A stretch of DNA of 64,000 nt from Bacteroidota bacterium (GCA_018266955.1 JAFDZI010000031.1:27071-91070); one strand, 5' to 3'; shown: positions 9,024 to 18,639, counted from the stretch's first letter. Notes: a model not told the origin generated them from the sequence alone. Numbers and translations: made by a program.

Positions 9024-10853
9024 TTAAGAAGTATGATTTTGATAATTATGCGAAGAGCGGTTTTTACCATTAAGCGGTAAGAAAGTTTCCTCGAAATTTT
9101 TTGACTGTTGGATCGTTGTATGCGGAGACAGGTTATTATCCGTCAAGCGGTGTAGATACTCTAATTCAAAATACAGTCTTATAATACGTTGGCTTTTAGC
9201 ACGGAATAATCCCAGTTCTGTTTTAGTGGTATCAAAATGCTCCTGCAAATGAGTGATGCTTTTGACTGCTATCTCCAGTCTTCTTCTCAGGAAAAGCGAT
9301 GTGCCCAAGATGAATCCGATAGCATTCAATAAACTGGAACATAAAAGCGTAATCGCCATGGTACAACAAATTGTGATGATCTGTAGAAGCGTAGGTTCAT
9401 CATTTGCGACAAATAGTTTGTCTTTTAAGCGTTTCAACTGTTGCTCATGATCTCTCATTTCCTGTGCTGAAGCGGTGGAAGTGTCATCTTGCAGAGCTGC
9501 ATTTTTTGTTGCACTTACATATTCCTTTTTAAGCAAAACATACTTTTGGGTCAGTTGCTCGTTATAGGACATTTCAAGGAATAAGTTAGATACCGAAATA
9601 CAATACAAAAACGAGAGTATGAATACCGTAAACATCAGTCGGTTAACTGCCACTTTCTTTATTCGGAATAATTGACCGTTTCGTTTAAAGTATTTCAAAA
9701 CCGGATTGATAAGCAGTATTGCATTAATCTTAGCGAATAATAGAAATGCTAATCCCATCAGCCAAAACTCCCAACTCTCATGATCTACATGAAAAATAAA
9801 ACTTACCGCAGTAGCCATAATAATGGTTTCAGGAATTACCGCCAGTAAATTGATTCCATTGATGACATAAACCTCCTTTTTTTCTACAGTAGCCAACACC
9901 GAATTTTCTTTTATAGGCGGAATATGAATCGATTGAGATGTGTTGTTTTCAAGCACTATATCCTCTTCAGGCGTTTCTTCTTCATTGTAAATTTCTCCGA
10001 ATCGATACCCAAAAGTCATTTGTTTTTCCAAATGATTTGATAATAAAGTAAATTCCTCAACAGGTTTGGTAAATTCTATTTTGCGAGCGAAATTGGCTAA
10101 CTTATCGGCAATTTTTTCAGTTTTCTTTTGAGCATTTGCCGCATATTTTGGGGTACTTTTTATGTCAAAAGAAGAAGTGGCGTTAGTGTTACTTTCATTA
10201 CCCACACCCATGTTTACATTCAAATCAAATTCAGGGGCATCAGGATAGTGAGGTGCTTCAAATTCTTTCGGTAAGGAACCCAATTCCTCTAAAGCCTTTT
10301 TAGGATTTTCAATACTTAATTCCTTTAATCGTTCGTGTTCTGCGTGTGCTAGATGAATAACCGTCCCTTTCATCTCTACCATTTTTAAATGATCGGTAGC
10401 CTTTAAAGATTCTGATTGTAATTTTTTTAATGCAATATCCGATTGTGTAGCATGAATATCACTTACTAAAAGATCAGAATGATTTTGATGCAGTTGGTGT
10501 AACCTCAATTTTTCTTCATCCAGCTCTTTCTGCTCTACAACTGCCATTATTTCATTGCTTTTATCTTCAAGTAAAACAAAGTTTAAATAGCGTTTAAGAT
10601 CAGTTTTAAAGTTTTTGCATTGAGCCAAGTGTTTGTTTTTAATGACGTTGAGTTCGGAGATAAACCTTGCGATAGAACTATCTTTAAATTCAAAAATTGA
10701 AATTTTTTGAGGGATTTTAGTCAAGGCTAACTTTCGTAAATCTTCTGTTTCCGAATTTATTAACCGCTGAAGGAAATCTTTAGAACGAGCCAGTTCGTCT
10801 CTTTTTCTGAAGGTAGGAAGAAGCGAGGCTAAGAATTGTTTAAACTTTTGCAT
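9024..10853 (-). CDS. Coiled-coil polytopic membrane protein
   Basis: 609 residues. The first 330 residues are charged and helical with several heptad stretches and no signal peptide. Around 335-460 are three to four hydrophobic segments (for example LLAVIPETIIMATAVSFIF and LMFTVFILSFLYCISV), then a coiled coil, then a final pair near 500-530. The C-terminus is again helical and cytoplasmic. It belongs to the minus-strand run 12.2-7.5 kb and is preceded by another membrane protein. No family was recognised. The architecture suits a scaffold or tethering component of an envelope machine carried by the element. Confidence 0.6.
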   Translation of the reverse strand: MQKFKQFLASLLPTFRKRDELARSKDFLQRLINSETEDLRKLALTKIPQKISIFEFKDSSIARFISELNVIKNKHLAQCKNFKTDLKRYLNFVLLEDKSNEIMAVVEQKELDEEKLRLHQLHQNHSDLLVSDIHATQSDIALKKLQSESLKATDHLKMVEMKGTVIHLAHAEHERLKELSIENPKKALEELGSLPKEFEAPHYPDAPEFDLNVNMGVGNESNTNATSSFDIKSTPKYAANAQKKTEKIADKLANFARKIEFTKPVEEFTLLSNHLEKQMTFGYRFGEIYNEEETPEEDIVLENNTSQSIHIPPIKENSVLATVEKKEVYVINGINLLAVIPETIIMATAVSFIFHVDHESWEFWLMGLAFLLFAKINAILLINPVLKYFKRNGQLFRIKKVAVNRLMFTVFILSFLYCISVSNLFLEMSYNEQLTQKYVLLKKEYVSATKNAALQDDTSTASAQEMRDHEQQLKRLKDKLFVANDEPTLLQIITICCTMAITLLCSSLLNAIGFILGTSLFLRRRLEIAVKSITHLQEHFDTTKTELGLFRAKSQRIIRLYFELEYLHRLTDNNLSPHTTIQQSKNFEETFLPLNGKNRSSHNYQNHTS

Positions 10854-10915
10854 GATGTATAATTTTTATGTTAATTTCTAGTGATAATGGATTTTTTGAT
10901 AAGAGGGAGTTGTTT

Positions 10916-11695
10916 TCACAAAATATCCTGTAAACTGTGCTTTAAATGGTTAATTTGATTGAGGAGTTCTTCCGCTTTCTTTTTACGATCTTCGCCAGAT
11001 AGGAAATCTTCTTGGAATACTCCATCAGATTCTACAGCGTTAAAAAGTTGGGTGTATTCCCGTTTTTTAGCTTCCAATTCTGCTACAATCTGTTGTCTGA
11101 GTTCATCGGATTTCATTTCCGGGCTGTTGAATGCATCTTGTTGGATGAGTAAAGACTGTATCAGCAGTGGAATAAGTGAAATAATAAAAACGATGGCTAA
11201 AACACTAAATTGATACTGGCGATAGGCTTTTTGCTCATTGGGTTGAAGAGTTTCCGTAACGGTTTGCATGGCAGAGAAGCGTTCCAAAGGAGAATCTATA
11301 TTCTGTAACAGAACCATTTTTTCCTCTAAAAGGTAAAAACAGAATACATCACAAACGATCAGATAAGCTGAAATGGAATACAGAATAATATAAACCAGAA
11401 TAAACTTTAATTTCCCTTTTTGATGGGTTCCGGATGAGAATAAGAAGTAAGCACGGTTTAGCATGGTATAAATAATGAAAGAGAAAACCCATGTGCCTAC
11501 TAATAAAAATGAATTATTAGAATGGAGGTACACCCAAACTGAAGCAGATGTAGCAAAGAGCAATGAAACTAAAACTGAAGCGGTGGCAAGCATAACCAAA
11601 TGGCGTTGCTGTTTGGAGCTTATAAAAGAGCTATTCTCTTTGCCTGTTATAAATAGAATGATTTCGCTGGGTTGAGAGGTGTTAATTTCTGTCAT
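10916..11695 (-). CDS. Polytopic membrane protein, unknown
   Basis: 259 residues with about four membrane segments: LVMLATASVLVSLLFATSASVW, LVGTWVFSFIIY, FILVYIILYSISAYLIV and FSVLAIVFIISLIPLLI. A cytoplasmic coiled coil (ELRQQIVAELEAKKREY and the C-terminal HLKHSLQDIL) follows. It ends in TGA, one of the genes here that use UGA as an ordinary stop. It is transcribed just ahead of the 609-residue coiled-coil membrane protein with a 62-nt gap, so the two probably form one complex. No homologous family is recognised. Confidence 0.6.
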   Translation of the reverse strand: MTEINTSQPSEIILFITGKENSSFISSKQQRHLVMLATASVLVSLLFATSASVWVYLHSNNSFLLVGTWVFSFIIYTMLNRAYFLFSSGTHQKGKLKFILVYIILYSISAYLIVCDVFCFYLLEEKMVLLQNIDSPLERFSAMQTVTETLQPNEQKAYRQYQFSVLAIVFIISLIPLLIQSLLIQQDAFNSPEMKSDELRQQIVAELEAKKREYTQLFNAVESDGVFQEDFLSGEDRKKKAEELLNQINHLKHSLQDIL

Positions 11696-11733
11696 GATGA
11701 GATATTTTGATTTTTTAGTAATTTTTTAAAGAA

Positions 11734-11778
11734 AGCCTCTTCGGAGTTGGAGAATCCTCATAGAACTAGGAAGAGGCT
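11734..11778 (-). terminator. Long-loop hairpin between membrane-protein genes
   Basis: AGCCTCTT pairs with AAGAGGCT around a loop of about 29 nt. Followed on the minus strand by a T-rich tract, it may be a weak terminator or attenuator after the 129-residue gene. Confidence 0.4.
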
Positions 11779-11817
11779 GTTGCAATTGACCGTTAAGATT
11801 AGGTCGGAAAATTGCGA

Positions 11818-12207
11818 TTAAGAAATAGGTAGATTAAATGTTGTGTTGTTTAGCATATAGCTTACTTGATTTTGGGAAGTTTTTTCACCAAATTTTAATA
11901 ATGCTGTAATAATAATTTCCAAATCATTGGTGGTTATGAGGTAATCTGAATTGTGAATAGTAATTATTAGTATTTCTTCTTGGATAATTTGATAATGTTT
12001 AGACATTGCATAATTTATTACAGTATCGAAAAGACACTCAAAAGTTGCTGGAATTTGGTCAACAACGTAATATTGCCACTTGTCGAAAACGTCTTGATTA
12101 ATAAGTTCTCCGTTCTGATTTCTTGTAGACAAGAATAATGTTACTGGCAAGTTAGTAAGGCAGGTAGCTTTCGTTTTGCTCCAAAATGAGCGAATTAGAT
12201 TTTTCAT
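11818..12207 (-). CDS. Small soluble protein, unknown
   Basis: 129 residues beginning MKNLIRSFWSKTKATC and ending in a TAA stop. No signal peptide, membrane helix or recognised motif. It is the upstream gene of the minus-strand membrane/VWA operon and is likely co-expressed with it, apart from the hairpin behind it. Function unknown. Confidence 0.5.
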   Translation of the reverse strand: MKNLIRSFWSKTKATCLTNLPVTLFLSTRNQNGELINQDVFDKWQYYVVDQIPATFECLFDTVINYAMSKHYQIIQEEILIITIHNSDYLITTNDLEIIITALLKFGEKTSQNQVSYMLNNTTFNLPIS

Positions 12208-12225
12208 ATATTTGGTATTTAAAAT

Positions 12226-12381
12226 TTAATTTGTTGAAGAACAAGCCTCCCATCTTATGGGATTAGGTTTAAAATTGGGAGACTTGTGTAAGCAAATGGC
12301 AACAGTAAAATATTGAACAATAGTTGCGGAAACATGAGCTTGTGAAGTATTATTATTTTTATGTATATTATTTTTTTTCAT
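12226..12381 (-). CDS. Possible 51-residue small protein
   Basis: A short frame from MKKNNIHKNNN to EACSSTN ends 18 nt before the 129-residue gene and runs in the same direction. It has a mildly hydrophobic middle (ATIVQYFTVAICL). A longer frame begins at 12435 but this ATG is more plausible. Coding status rests only on frame length and position, so it may be noise. Confidence 0.3.
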   Translation of the reverse strand: MKKNNIHKNNNTSQAHVSATIVQYFTVAICLHKSPNFKPNPIRWEACSSTN

Positions 12382-12498
12382 TATTTTAATCTCACAGGAC
12401 AAAATTATTTTGTTGCTATGAGTTATGAAATGCAAGATGAAACAAGATGAAACAAGATTAGGGCGAGATGGTAACTAATTGACTTTTAATTAGAAAAA

Positions 12499-15400
12499 AT
12501 GGGATTAGATGAAATAAAGAAAGACGAAATAAGATTGATAATTAAAGAAAAGTATCAATCTGCAAGTAAATGGTCGGAAACTGATTATATTAATTTAGAA
12601 AAAGTTTTTGAAAAAAAACTTAGAAACATCTATTTAGAAGCTCAAAAAATTTACTACGATGTTATAGAAAATATACAAGCTGATGATTTACGTACGGAAA
12701 TAACAGCGTTGAAGAAAACATTAAAAAAGACTTATAATTCAACTAAATACAAGAGTTTTTTTGATGATTTAACTATTGATGGGTTTACACTAACTGACAA
12801 AATTGAAGACTTAAAAGCAGATGATCGCTCTGTCGAAAGTTTTTTAAATAATGGTGATATTAAAGGAAGTACAAAAGATTTTTATGCCGTGTGTATAGGC
12901 AGAAAAGGATGGAAAGATTTTACTTCAGAAATAAATAACAATTTAGAAAATGAATATTTAAATATTCCTGTTTCTTCATTTATTGATGATCCCCGACAAC
13001 TCAAAATAGCTGGAGCTATTATTATAAATCAGCCGTTCATAGAGAGTATTAAAACACTGCACTTTTCAATGGCAGAATTTTATACGGCGATACAATCAGA
13101 AAACGGTCTGTGTCAATTTTATGGAATTGCGAATCATTTAGATATTGAAAGAAGATACTATAGGAAACTTGAGCAGGCAGTTATTACAAGCCTTAATCAA
13201 AAAAGAGAGTATAAAATATGTGGTATTGTTCACGGCACGGGTGGTTCAGGTAAATCAACAGTTTTAAGGCGTCTGTGTGTAGATATTCAAAAAAATGAAA
13301 ATGTCACAGTAGTTTGGATAACCGATGTAATGCAATTTTTCCAGTATAGTATACCAACTATTAAGCAAGATTTAGAAACTAATAATGAAAAAAAGTATTT
13401 AATTGTTATAGAAGATTGGTACAGGATGTTTCATAACGATTCAGAAATTGGTTCTGAACTCCTTAAGCAATTACATAAACATAATAATGTCAGAATAGTT
13501 ATAGGCGACAGAACTACTGTTGGTAAGCCCTATGAATACTATGGGAGTGATTATAACCTTTTGTTATCATCTAATGAGAACAGAGAAATTATAGAACAGA
13601 TAATTAAAAAACATCCCGTTTGGCAGGAGGCTTCGGATAGACTATTTGAAAGTTTAAAGAATGATGAGACTACATTATTTCTACTGCTTTTTATTTTAGC
13701 CCGAATCAGTCAAGAGAATTCAGGGAATACTTCAGATAATCTCTCAGATCCTTTAGTAGTTTTCAAAAATATCATAAAGAGTGATCTAAATTTTATAGCC
13801 AAACAGGAGGAAGAATCATATAAGGGATTGGCGAAAGCACTTTATTACTGGGCTTGCATTTATGTTGAATATAAAGTATTGATTTCTTATGAAACATTTT
13901 TAAAAATCGCAGATCATTATAATGGAAAGAAGACTTCTGAAATAAGAGATTTATTTAGCTTATGGAATGCAGATGAAGATATACTGGACAGATTGAAAAT
14001 TTACGTCAACAAAAGTGAAAATGGGCAAATTCAATTTAATCATGACATTTTAGCTGAAGCTATAAGTAACATAAATATTGATGGATGGAAAAAGTTTGGA
14101 ACTAAAATTAAACTTGATCTATTGGATGTCATTACTGAAAAGGGAGATGATATTTCTGCATCGCAATTTCTATATTTTATGATGTTTAAAGATCAAAATA
14201 TTTTCTTGTTAAATAGAGAGAAAAAAATATTTTATATTGTAAATTTAATTAAAAAAGGCAATAGGCATGCCCTATATCTATCAAGATTACTAGAAATAAT
14301 CAGGACTGAAAAGGAACAAAATCAGTTTGCGGAATTGTTATGGGAAAAAGAAATTTATTCTTCTAGTTTCTGGAGGAATTTTTTGTCTAAAACGTCCAAC
14401 AAAGAATACTGGATAAACAAAATATTTCGTTTTGAAAATGTTGGGAAAGTTGATCCAGCAACAATAAAAGCAACATTTTATTATAAATATAGTGAACCAT
14501 TGTTGAAAAATTATTTGGAACATTTTTTTGAAGAAAACAATTGGAAAAAATATCCAATAAACTTGATTGATATATTTAACTTTTTTCCAGATGAAAATAT
14601 AGTACAATCTATAATTAAGGAAATTTTGTATGATGTAGAATGGAAAAAACGAGAATATTATGTTATCAGTAGGGCTTTGTCTACATGTAATGATGCAATG
14701 TTGTCTCAAAGGTTTTCCGATAATATATTAAAAAATAAAAATTGGCTAGATTATCATCCCTTTCTTATAGCAACAGCCATACGTTATTCATCAATAGAAG
14801 TTCAACAAAACTTCATTAAATCTATTTTTAAGAAAAATTTCGTTGAAATTAATATAGAATTGCTATATGAAAGTTTATATTATTCTGATGATAATTTAAG
14901 GCGAAAATTTGCATTAAAATTTCTGCGTGATATAAATTGGAAAGAGACTAGCCATGTAATTGTTCCATTAGCAATTAAAGAGCTATCGAACAATGAAAAG
15001 CAAAATCTGTTTAAAGGAGTATTAACTTCAAACAATTGGATGAAAATAAATTATACTATAATAGATTTTTGTCTTAAAGATTGTGAAAATGAAATTATAA
15101 AAAATCAATTTTTATTTAAAGTTCTTAATTCTCCTTTTTCAAAGGAAATATTTGAAACCTTTTTTGTGGCATTAACCCATTCAAAAGATGAAATTTTAAA
15201 GAAGGATTGGTGTGATAATTTTCTGATGAAATCAGCTTGTCTAAATGATCATTTACAGCGAGGAATTATTTACAAGTCTCTAGAAATATCTAAAGATAAA
15301 AAAACAGCATTGTATTATTTAAAGGATTGGACGGAGAATGAATTTAGATATAATGTTATGGATAATATGTTTTTAATTTGCCTATCCTGCTTTGAAAATG

Positions 15401-15882
15401 AAATTAATTTACCCGATGAAGTTAAATTAATAATCAAAACAATAATTGATGATTTTAATAATGATTTCGCCAAAGGTACTTTTTTCTATTATAAAGGGTT
15501 AATGAAATTAAGTTTTCACAATGATTTTTATTGGAAAAATGAAGTTCAACACATTATCAGAAAATGGAGAAAATATGACAGGCGCATAATTACTAACCTC
15601 TTATATAGCCATCTTAGGTATTTTGATGTCATTAAACGTTTATGTTTGCATATTCTAATTGGTTATAGAAGAGAAATATGTAAAATCTCTTTTAGTGAAT
15701 ATAGTTCGAAAGAGTATGGAGGTCATGTTAAAATTGCTTTTGGACACCCCGATTTAAGAACGCAAGCTAAACAAATAGCATTTTTAATATTCTCATCACA
15801 GAATATTAAAGCACCTGAATGTATCAAAGAAATTTCCCAACAAATCGTAGAAAACGACATCTATCCCGAATGGAAAATCTAA
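12499..15882 (+). CDS. STAND-type P-loop NTPase, putative defence protein
   Basis: 1127 residues. The N-terminal 240 residues are helical with no recognised enzyme motif. The P-loop is HGTGGSGKST at 245-254, and Walker B is KYLIVIEDW with E305/D306. A winged-helix-like region follows near 450-520, and the rest (520-1127) is a long alpha-helical repeat array rich in W, N and K. This N-effector, NTPase, C-repeat layout is that of STAND sensors such as Avs anti-phage proteins; the similarity is architectural only. It stands alone on the plus strand, opposite to both neighbours, between a mobile-element operon and a toxin-antitoxin pair. AT content is high. The effector domain is unidentified, so the kill mechanism cannot be stated. 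Confidence 0.65.
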   Translation: MGLDEIKKDEIRLIIKEKYQSASKWSETDYINLEKVFEKKLRNIYLEAQKIYYDVIENIQADDLRTEITALKKTLKKTYNSTKYKSFFDDLTIDGFTLTDKIEDLKADDRSVESFLNNGDIKGSTKDFYAVCIGRKGWKDFTSEINNNLENEYLNIPVSSFIDDPRQLKIAGAIIINQPFIESIKTLHFSMAEFYTAIQSENGLCQFYGIANHLDIERRYYRKLEQAVITSLNQKREYKICGIVHGTGGSGKSTVLRRLCVDIQKNENVTVVWITDVMQFFQYSIPTIKQDLETNNEKKYLIVIEDWYRMFHNDSEIGSELLKQLHKHNNVRIVIGDRTTVGKPYEYYGSDYNLLLSSNENREIIEQIIKKHPVWQEASDRLFESLKNDETTLFLLLFILARISQENSGNTSDNLSDPLVVFKNIIKSDLNFIAKQEEESYKGLAKALYYWACIYVEYKVLISYETFLKIADHYNGKKTSEIRDLFSLWNADEDILDRLKIYVNKSENGQIQFNHDILAEAISNINIDGWKKFGTKIKLDLLDVITEKGDDISASQFLYFMMFKDQNIFLLNREKKIFYIVNLIKKGNRHALYLSRLLEIIRTEKEQNQFAELLWEKEIYSSSFWRNFLSKTSNKEYWINKIFRFENVGKVDPATIKATFYYKYSEPLLKNYLEHFFEENNWKKYPINLIDIFNFFPDENIVQSIIKEILYDVEWKKREYYVISRALSTCNDAMLSQRFSDNILKNKNWLDYHPFLIATAIRYSSIEVQQNFIKSIFKKNFVEINIELLYESLYYSDDNLRRKFALKFLRDINWKETSHVIVPLAIKELSNNEKQNLFKGVLTSNNWMKINYTIIDFCLKDCENEIIKNQFLFKVLNSPFSKEIFETFFVALTHSKDEILKKDWCDNFLMKSACLNDHLQRGIIYKSLEISKDKKTALYYLKDWTENEFRYNVMDNMFLICLSCFENEINLPDEVKLIIKTIIDDFNNDFAKGTFFYYKGLMKLSFHNDFYWKNEVQHIIRKWRKYDRRIITNLLYSHLRYFDVIKRLCLHILIGYRREICKISFSEYSSKEYGGHVKIAFGHPDLRTQAKQIAFLIFSSQNIKAPECIKEISQQIVENDIYPEWKI

Positions 15883-16002
15883 CTTCATGAAATTGGGTTG
15901 ACTTTTACAAACAATTCATTATAAATGAGTTATGTTATAAATGTGAATTTATGGCATGGCTATACCGGCAGCCTTCTTGTCGGAAAATAAAACAAAATTA
16001 TA

Positions 16003-16365
16003 ATGAAAATTAAAGTCGAAGTCGAAGACATTGAAGTCAAGAAAATCTTGTCTGATATTATGAATTTGGGAGGTATTCCTATTATAAAGTATCAGCCTGA
16101 AAAAGAATTTGAAGAATTATCTACTGAAGATGTGAAAGAAATTGTTGTAATTGTTCCTTCAGAAAATGAAAGTATTGATGAAAAAGGGAGCAGTTCCATT
16201 AAAATTGGGGATATTGATATTGAAAAGAGCAATGGTACTTGGCTTTCGTGTAAAAGCAAAGAGCAATATATCGCTTTAACTCCTAAAATGTTTAATAATC
16301 TCTTATTTCTTAAACTGTATTCAGAAGGTTACGGAATGATTACTGACGAGGATTTTTCTTCATAA
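16003..16365 (+). CDS. Small acidic protein downstream of the STAND gene
   Basis: 120 residues, very rich in Glu, Asp, Lys and Ile (MKIKVEVEDIEVKKILSDIM). No membrane or signal segment. It starts 120 nt after the STAND stop, and a strong terminator follows it. It may be an accessory or control protein of the NTPase, but this is only proximity. No family recognised. Confidence 0.5.
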   Translation: MKIKVEVEDIEVKKILSDIMNLGGIPIIKYQPEKEFEELSTEDVKEIVVIVPSENESIDEKGSSSIKIGDIDIEKSNGTWLSCKSKEQYIALTPKMFNNLLFLKLYSEGYGMITDEDFSS

Positions 16366-16380
16366 GTAAATCCAAAATTT

Positions 16381-16410
16381 AAATTGATATGGCACTCCAT
16401 ATCAATTTTT
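16381..16410 (+). terminator. Rho-independent terminator
   Basis: A perfect 12-bp stem (AAATTGATATGG / CCATATCAATTT) with a CACT loop and terminal T-run lies just past the 120-residue gene. It closes the STAND transcription unit. The rest of 16411-16711 has short non-conserved frames only, and I see nothing else in it. Confidence 0.85.
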
Positions 16411-16711
16411 CATGAATAAAGATTCCCCAACTGTTCCAAAATTTAGAACAATTATTTCCAAAAAACTATAAAATCACACCATCAACATGAAAAATCCTTT
16501 TACCTTGCACAAGTACGATTGTGCGAAGCTACGAAATATGTTTTCCAGTCTATATTTTCTAAAGATTTTCACAAAATATGCCAAGTTAAATTTCAAGTAG
16601 TTGAAAAATTATATACAGTATTAATGAAAACTTTACTCAAAAAAAATTCCCTTGCAATCCATCAAAATTTGATTATAAATACCATCATTATTTATCTTTT
16701 ACAAACTACAA

Positions 16712-16966
16712 ATGCTCGCAGACCAAATGATTTCGGTAAGTGATTTAAGATACAAAACCAGATCGGTCATTGATTCTCTAAATACCTGAGCCAAATATGT
16801 TTTGCTCAATAACAAACTTGAGGCAGTAATTCTTACACCTACAGAATATGAATATTTTAAACAGTTGCAAAAAGCAGAAGAATGGCGCTTAGATATTGAA
16901 GAGGCTAAGAAAAACAGTCCTGTGTATAATAATGCAGAAGATTTATTGTCTGAACTTTTAGCCTAA
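16712..16966 (+). CDS. Phd/YefM-like antitoxin with one in-frame UGA
   Basis: An 84-codon frame ending in TAA, interrupted by TGA at codon 26 (16787-16789). The reading MISVSDLRYKTRSVIDSLNT-[UGA]-AKYVLLNNK then EAVILTPTEYEYF matches Phd/YefM antitoxins, which bind their own operator and neutralise a RelE/YafQ-type toxin. In that family the residue before AKYV is often glycine. The antitoxin stop and the toxin ATG are adjacent, the usual layout. Under the standard code only 25 residues would be made, removing the toxin-binding half. Under UGA=Gly the protein is complete. It could instead be a pseudogene, but no other lesion is seen. Confidence 0.75.
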
Positions 16967-17230
16967 ATGAAATTTCAAAGGACTTCCAAGTTCAAAAGAC
17001 AGTTTAAAAAATATCATAATCAGCCAAAGGTTTTGGAAAAATTTTCAGAATGTATCTCCCAATTATTATCTTGAAACCTTTCTCCCAAACGAAAAAATCA
17101 TAAACTTCAATGAGCTTTTAAAGATTTTCGGGAACTTCATCTCGCTCCAGATATCCTACTGATCTATTATATAGAAGGTGATATTTGCTTTTTATCACAA
17201 ATCGGAAGTCATTCTGATTTGTTTGGATAA
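16967..17230 (+). CDS. YafQ/RelE-family mRNA interferase toxin with two in-frame UGAs
   Basis: An 87-codon frame ending in TAA with TGA at codons 36 (17072) and 49 (17111). MKFQRTSKFKRQFKKY, then NHKLQ-[UGA]-AFKDFRELHLAPD, LLIYYIEGD and GSHSDLF, follows the YafQ toxin profile. In that family the second TGA site is the near-invariant Gly of the HxLxG...RExH stretch, and the first also fits glycine. The His, Arg and C-terminal His/Phe residues used for ribosome-dependent cleavage are present. The frame starts one base after the antitoxin stop. Under the standard code a dead 35-residue fragment results. Confidence 0.75.
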
Positions 17231-17260
17231 AACCTATGAATTTATGTATATCGAAAAATA

Positions 17261-18022
17261 TCAATCATAATAGGTAATCTTCCTTATACTTTTCGAATAT
17301 TTTTTTCCGTTTTTGAATACCATTTTCTGTATCCAATTTCCAGATGAGTCATAGAAATATTCGTAGGTAAATTCGTTCTCTGATTTTTTTAGACCATTCG
17401 AGAAAAATTCGATGGTAGTGTTATCGTTAAGTTCTGTTTGTGTTAGTATGCTTCCATTTTCATAGTAAGTATAGGTAAATTCATACTTTTTGCTTATTTC
17501 TCCTTTTTTATAGTTGGTTTGCGAAATAACGTTTCCATGGTCGTCATATACAAATTCTGTTACTCGACTTTCTCCGTTCTTTTCTCCGAAATATTTTATA
17601 AGAAGATCATCTTTCAGAACAGCTGTAAAAGATTTGTTGGACTTCTTTCCATCATCCGTAATATCTGTGCTTATAAAAACTGAATCGTTACTGTATCTGA
17701 ATGTCATTATGCTTTCGGTAACGAGTCTGTTTTTATCAAAATTCCGAAACCATACTTTCTCCTGCCTATCCTGTGAATCATACGAAAATGCTGTGCTAGA
17801 TTTTCTGTCTGCACTAATTTCTTCTTTCTTCAAAATTTTCCCTTTCAGACTGAATTCCAATATTGTGGTTTCTCTATTTTTTTTCTTTTTGGCAACGTAG
17901 TTTTCCTCAATTAATTTTACCCTTCCCTGCAAAAGAAAATCTTTCCAATTCTCGGGTTGATTGAGTTGAGCTTGAGAAAAAGCAAAGAATATTAGAAAAG
18001 AGACAGTGAAAAATAATCTCAT
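17261..18022 (-). CDS. Secreted protein with YD-like repeats
   Basis: 253 residues with a clear signal peptide (MRLFFTVSFLIFFAFSQAQ, cleavage after AQA/AQ). The mature part consists of repeated beta units such as FAFSYDSQDRQEKVWF, TEFVYDDHGNVISQTNY and YEYFYDSSGNWIQKMV. These resemble isolated RHS/YD-type repeats, so an exported beta-rich protein is likely. It ends in TGA and converges with the toxin gene. No enzyme motif or T9SS tail is visible. Function unknown. Confidence 0.65.
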   Translation of the reverse strand: MRLFFTVSFLIFFAFSQAQLNQPENWKDFLLQGRVKLIEENYVAKKKKNRETTILEFSLKGKILKKEEISADRKSSTAFSYDSQDRQEKVWFRNFDKNRLVTESIMTFRYSNDSVFISTDITDDGKKSNKSFTAVLKDDLLIKYFGEKNGESRVTEFVYDDHGNVISQTNYKKGEISKKYEFTYTYYENGSILTQTELNDNTTIEFFSNGLKKSENEFTYEYFYDSSGNWIQKMVFKNGKKYSKSIRKITYYD

Positions 18023-18033
18023 AGATGGAGTTT

Positions 18034-18639
18034 TTAATTGTTAAACTTGGAAATTAATTCAATACTTTTTTGTATTTCTTCGGGAGTTAGATAATTTTTT
18101 CTTTTATAATTTTTGTATTCTTCCGAGGCGTTAGAATGATTTAAAACAAAATCTGACCAAGTCTTTAAATAAAGTCCCAAACCTCTTTGTATGGTTAATT
18201 GGTCTATAAATGTTTCGTAAGATCTGATATCTCCTTTGGTTAAATAGGTTCTTCCAATTTTCATTAATTTAAAAAAAGATTTATTTTCGTAATCTAGAAT
18301 ATGAGCGAACTCATGACCAAACAAACCAATTTTTGCATCTAAAGGAACTTCGGAAACGAGAATTCCAAAATTATTTTCAATAGTTGTGTCAACAAATATT
18401 TTATATTTTCTTTTTTTAGAAAATAAAAAACCAATAACAGGTCTTGTTTCCATGGTGGTTTTTGTATTTGCATAGATCACTTCAATATCTATATTTTTTA
18501 GCTCTGGGAAATATTGAAGCGCAATGTAAGCAGCTTCTTTTAAATTGTTAGGGATAATCAGTTTATCATAAGAAGATAATTTTTCTTGACCATAAAAATT
18601 GGTATTGATTAAAAATAATGCGAGCAAAATAATTTTCAT
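18034..18639 (-). CDS. Secreted zinc-metallopeptidase-like protein
   Basis: 201 residues with an N-terminal hydrophobic signal (MKIILLALFLINTNFYGQ). IGLFGHEFAHILDYENKS contains GHEFAH, close to the HExxH zinc motif, with a downstream acidic residue. This makes a zinc-dependent hydrolase plausible, though HEFAH lacks support from a full family match. It overlaps the transporter gene by 4 nt (18636-18639), so the two are coupled. Substrate unknown. Confidence 0.55.
   Translation of the reverse strand: MKIILLALFLINTNFYGQEKLSSYDKLIIPNNLKEAAYIALQYFPELKNIDIEVIYANTKTTMETRPVIGFLFSKKRKYKIFVDTTIENNFGILVSEVPLDAKIGLFGHEFAHILDYENKSFFKLMKIGRTYLTKGDIRSYETFIDQLTIQRGLGLYLKTWSDFVLNHSNASEEYKNYKRKNYLTPEEIQKSIELISKFNN

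Noticed and set aside
16519..16743. 74-residue plus-strand frame
   Set aside because: It overlaps the antitoxin start out of frame and has no recognisable protein features.
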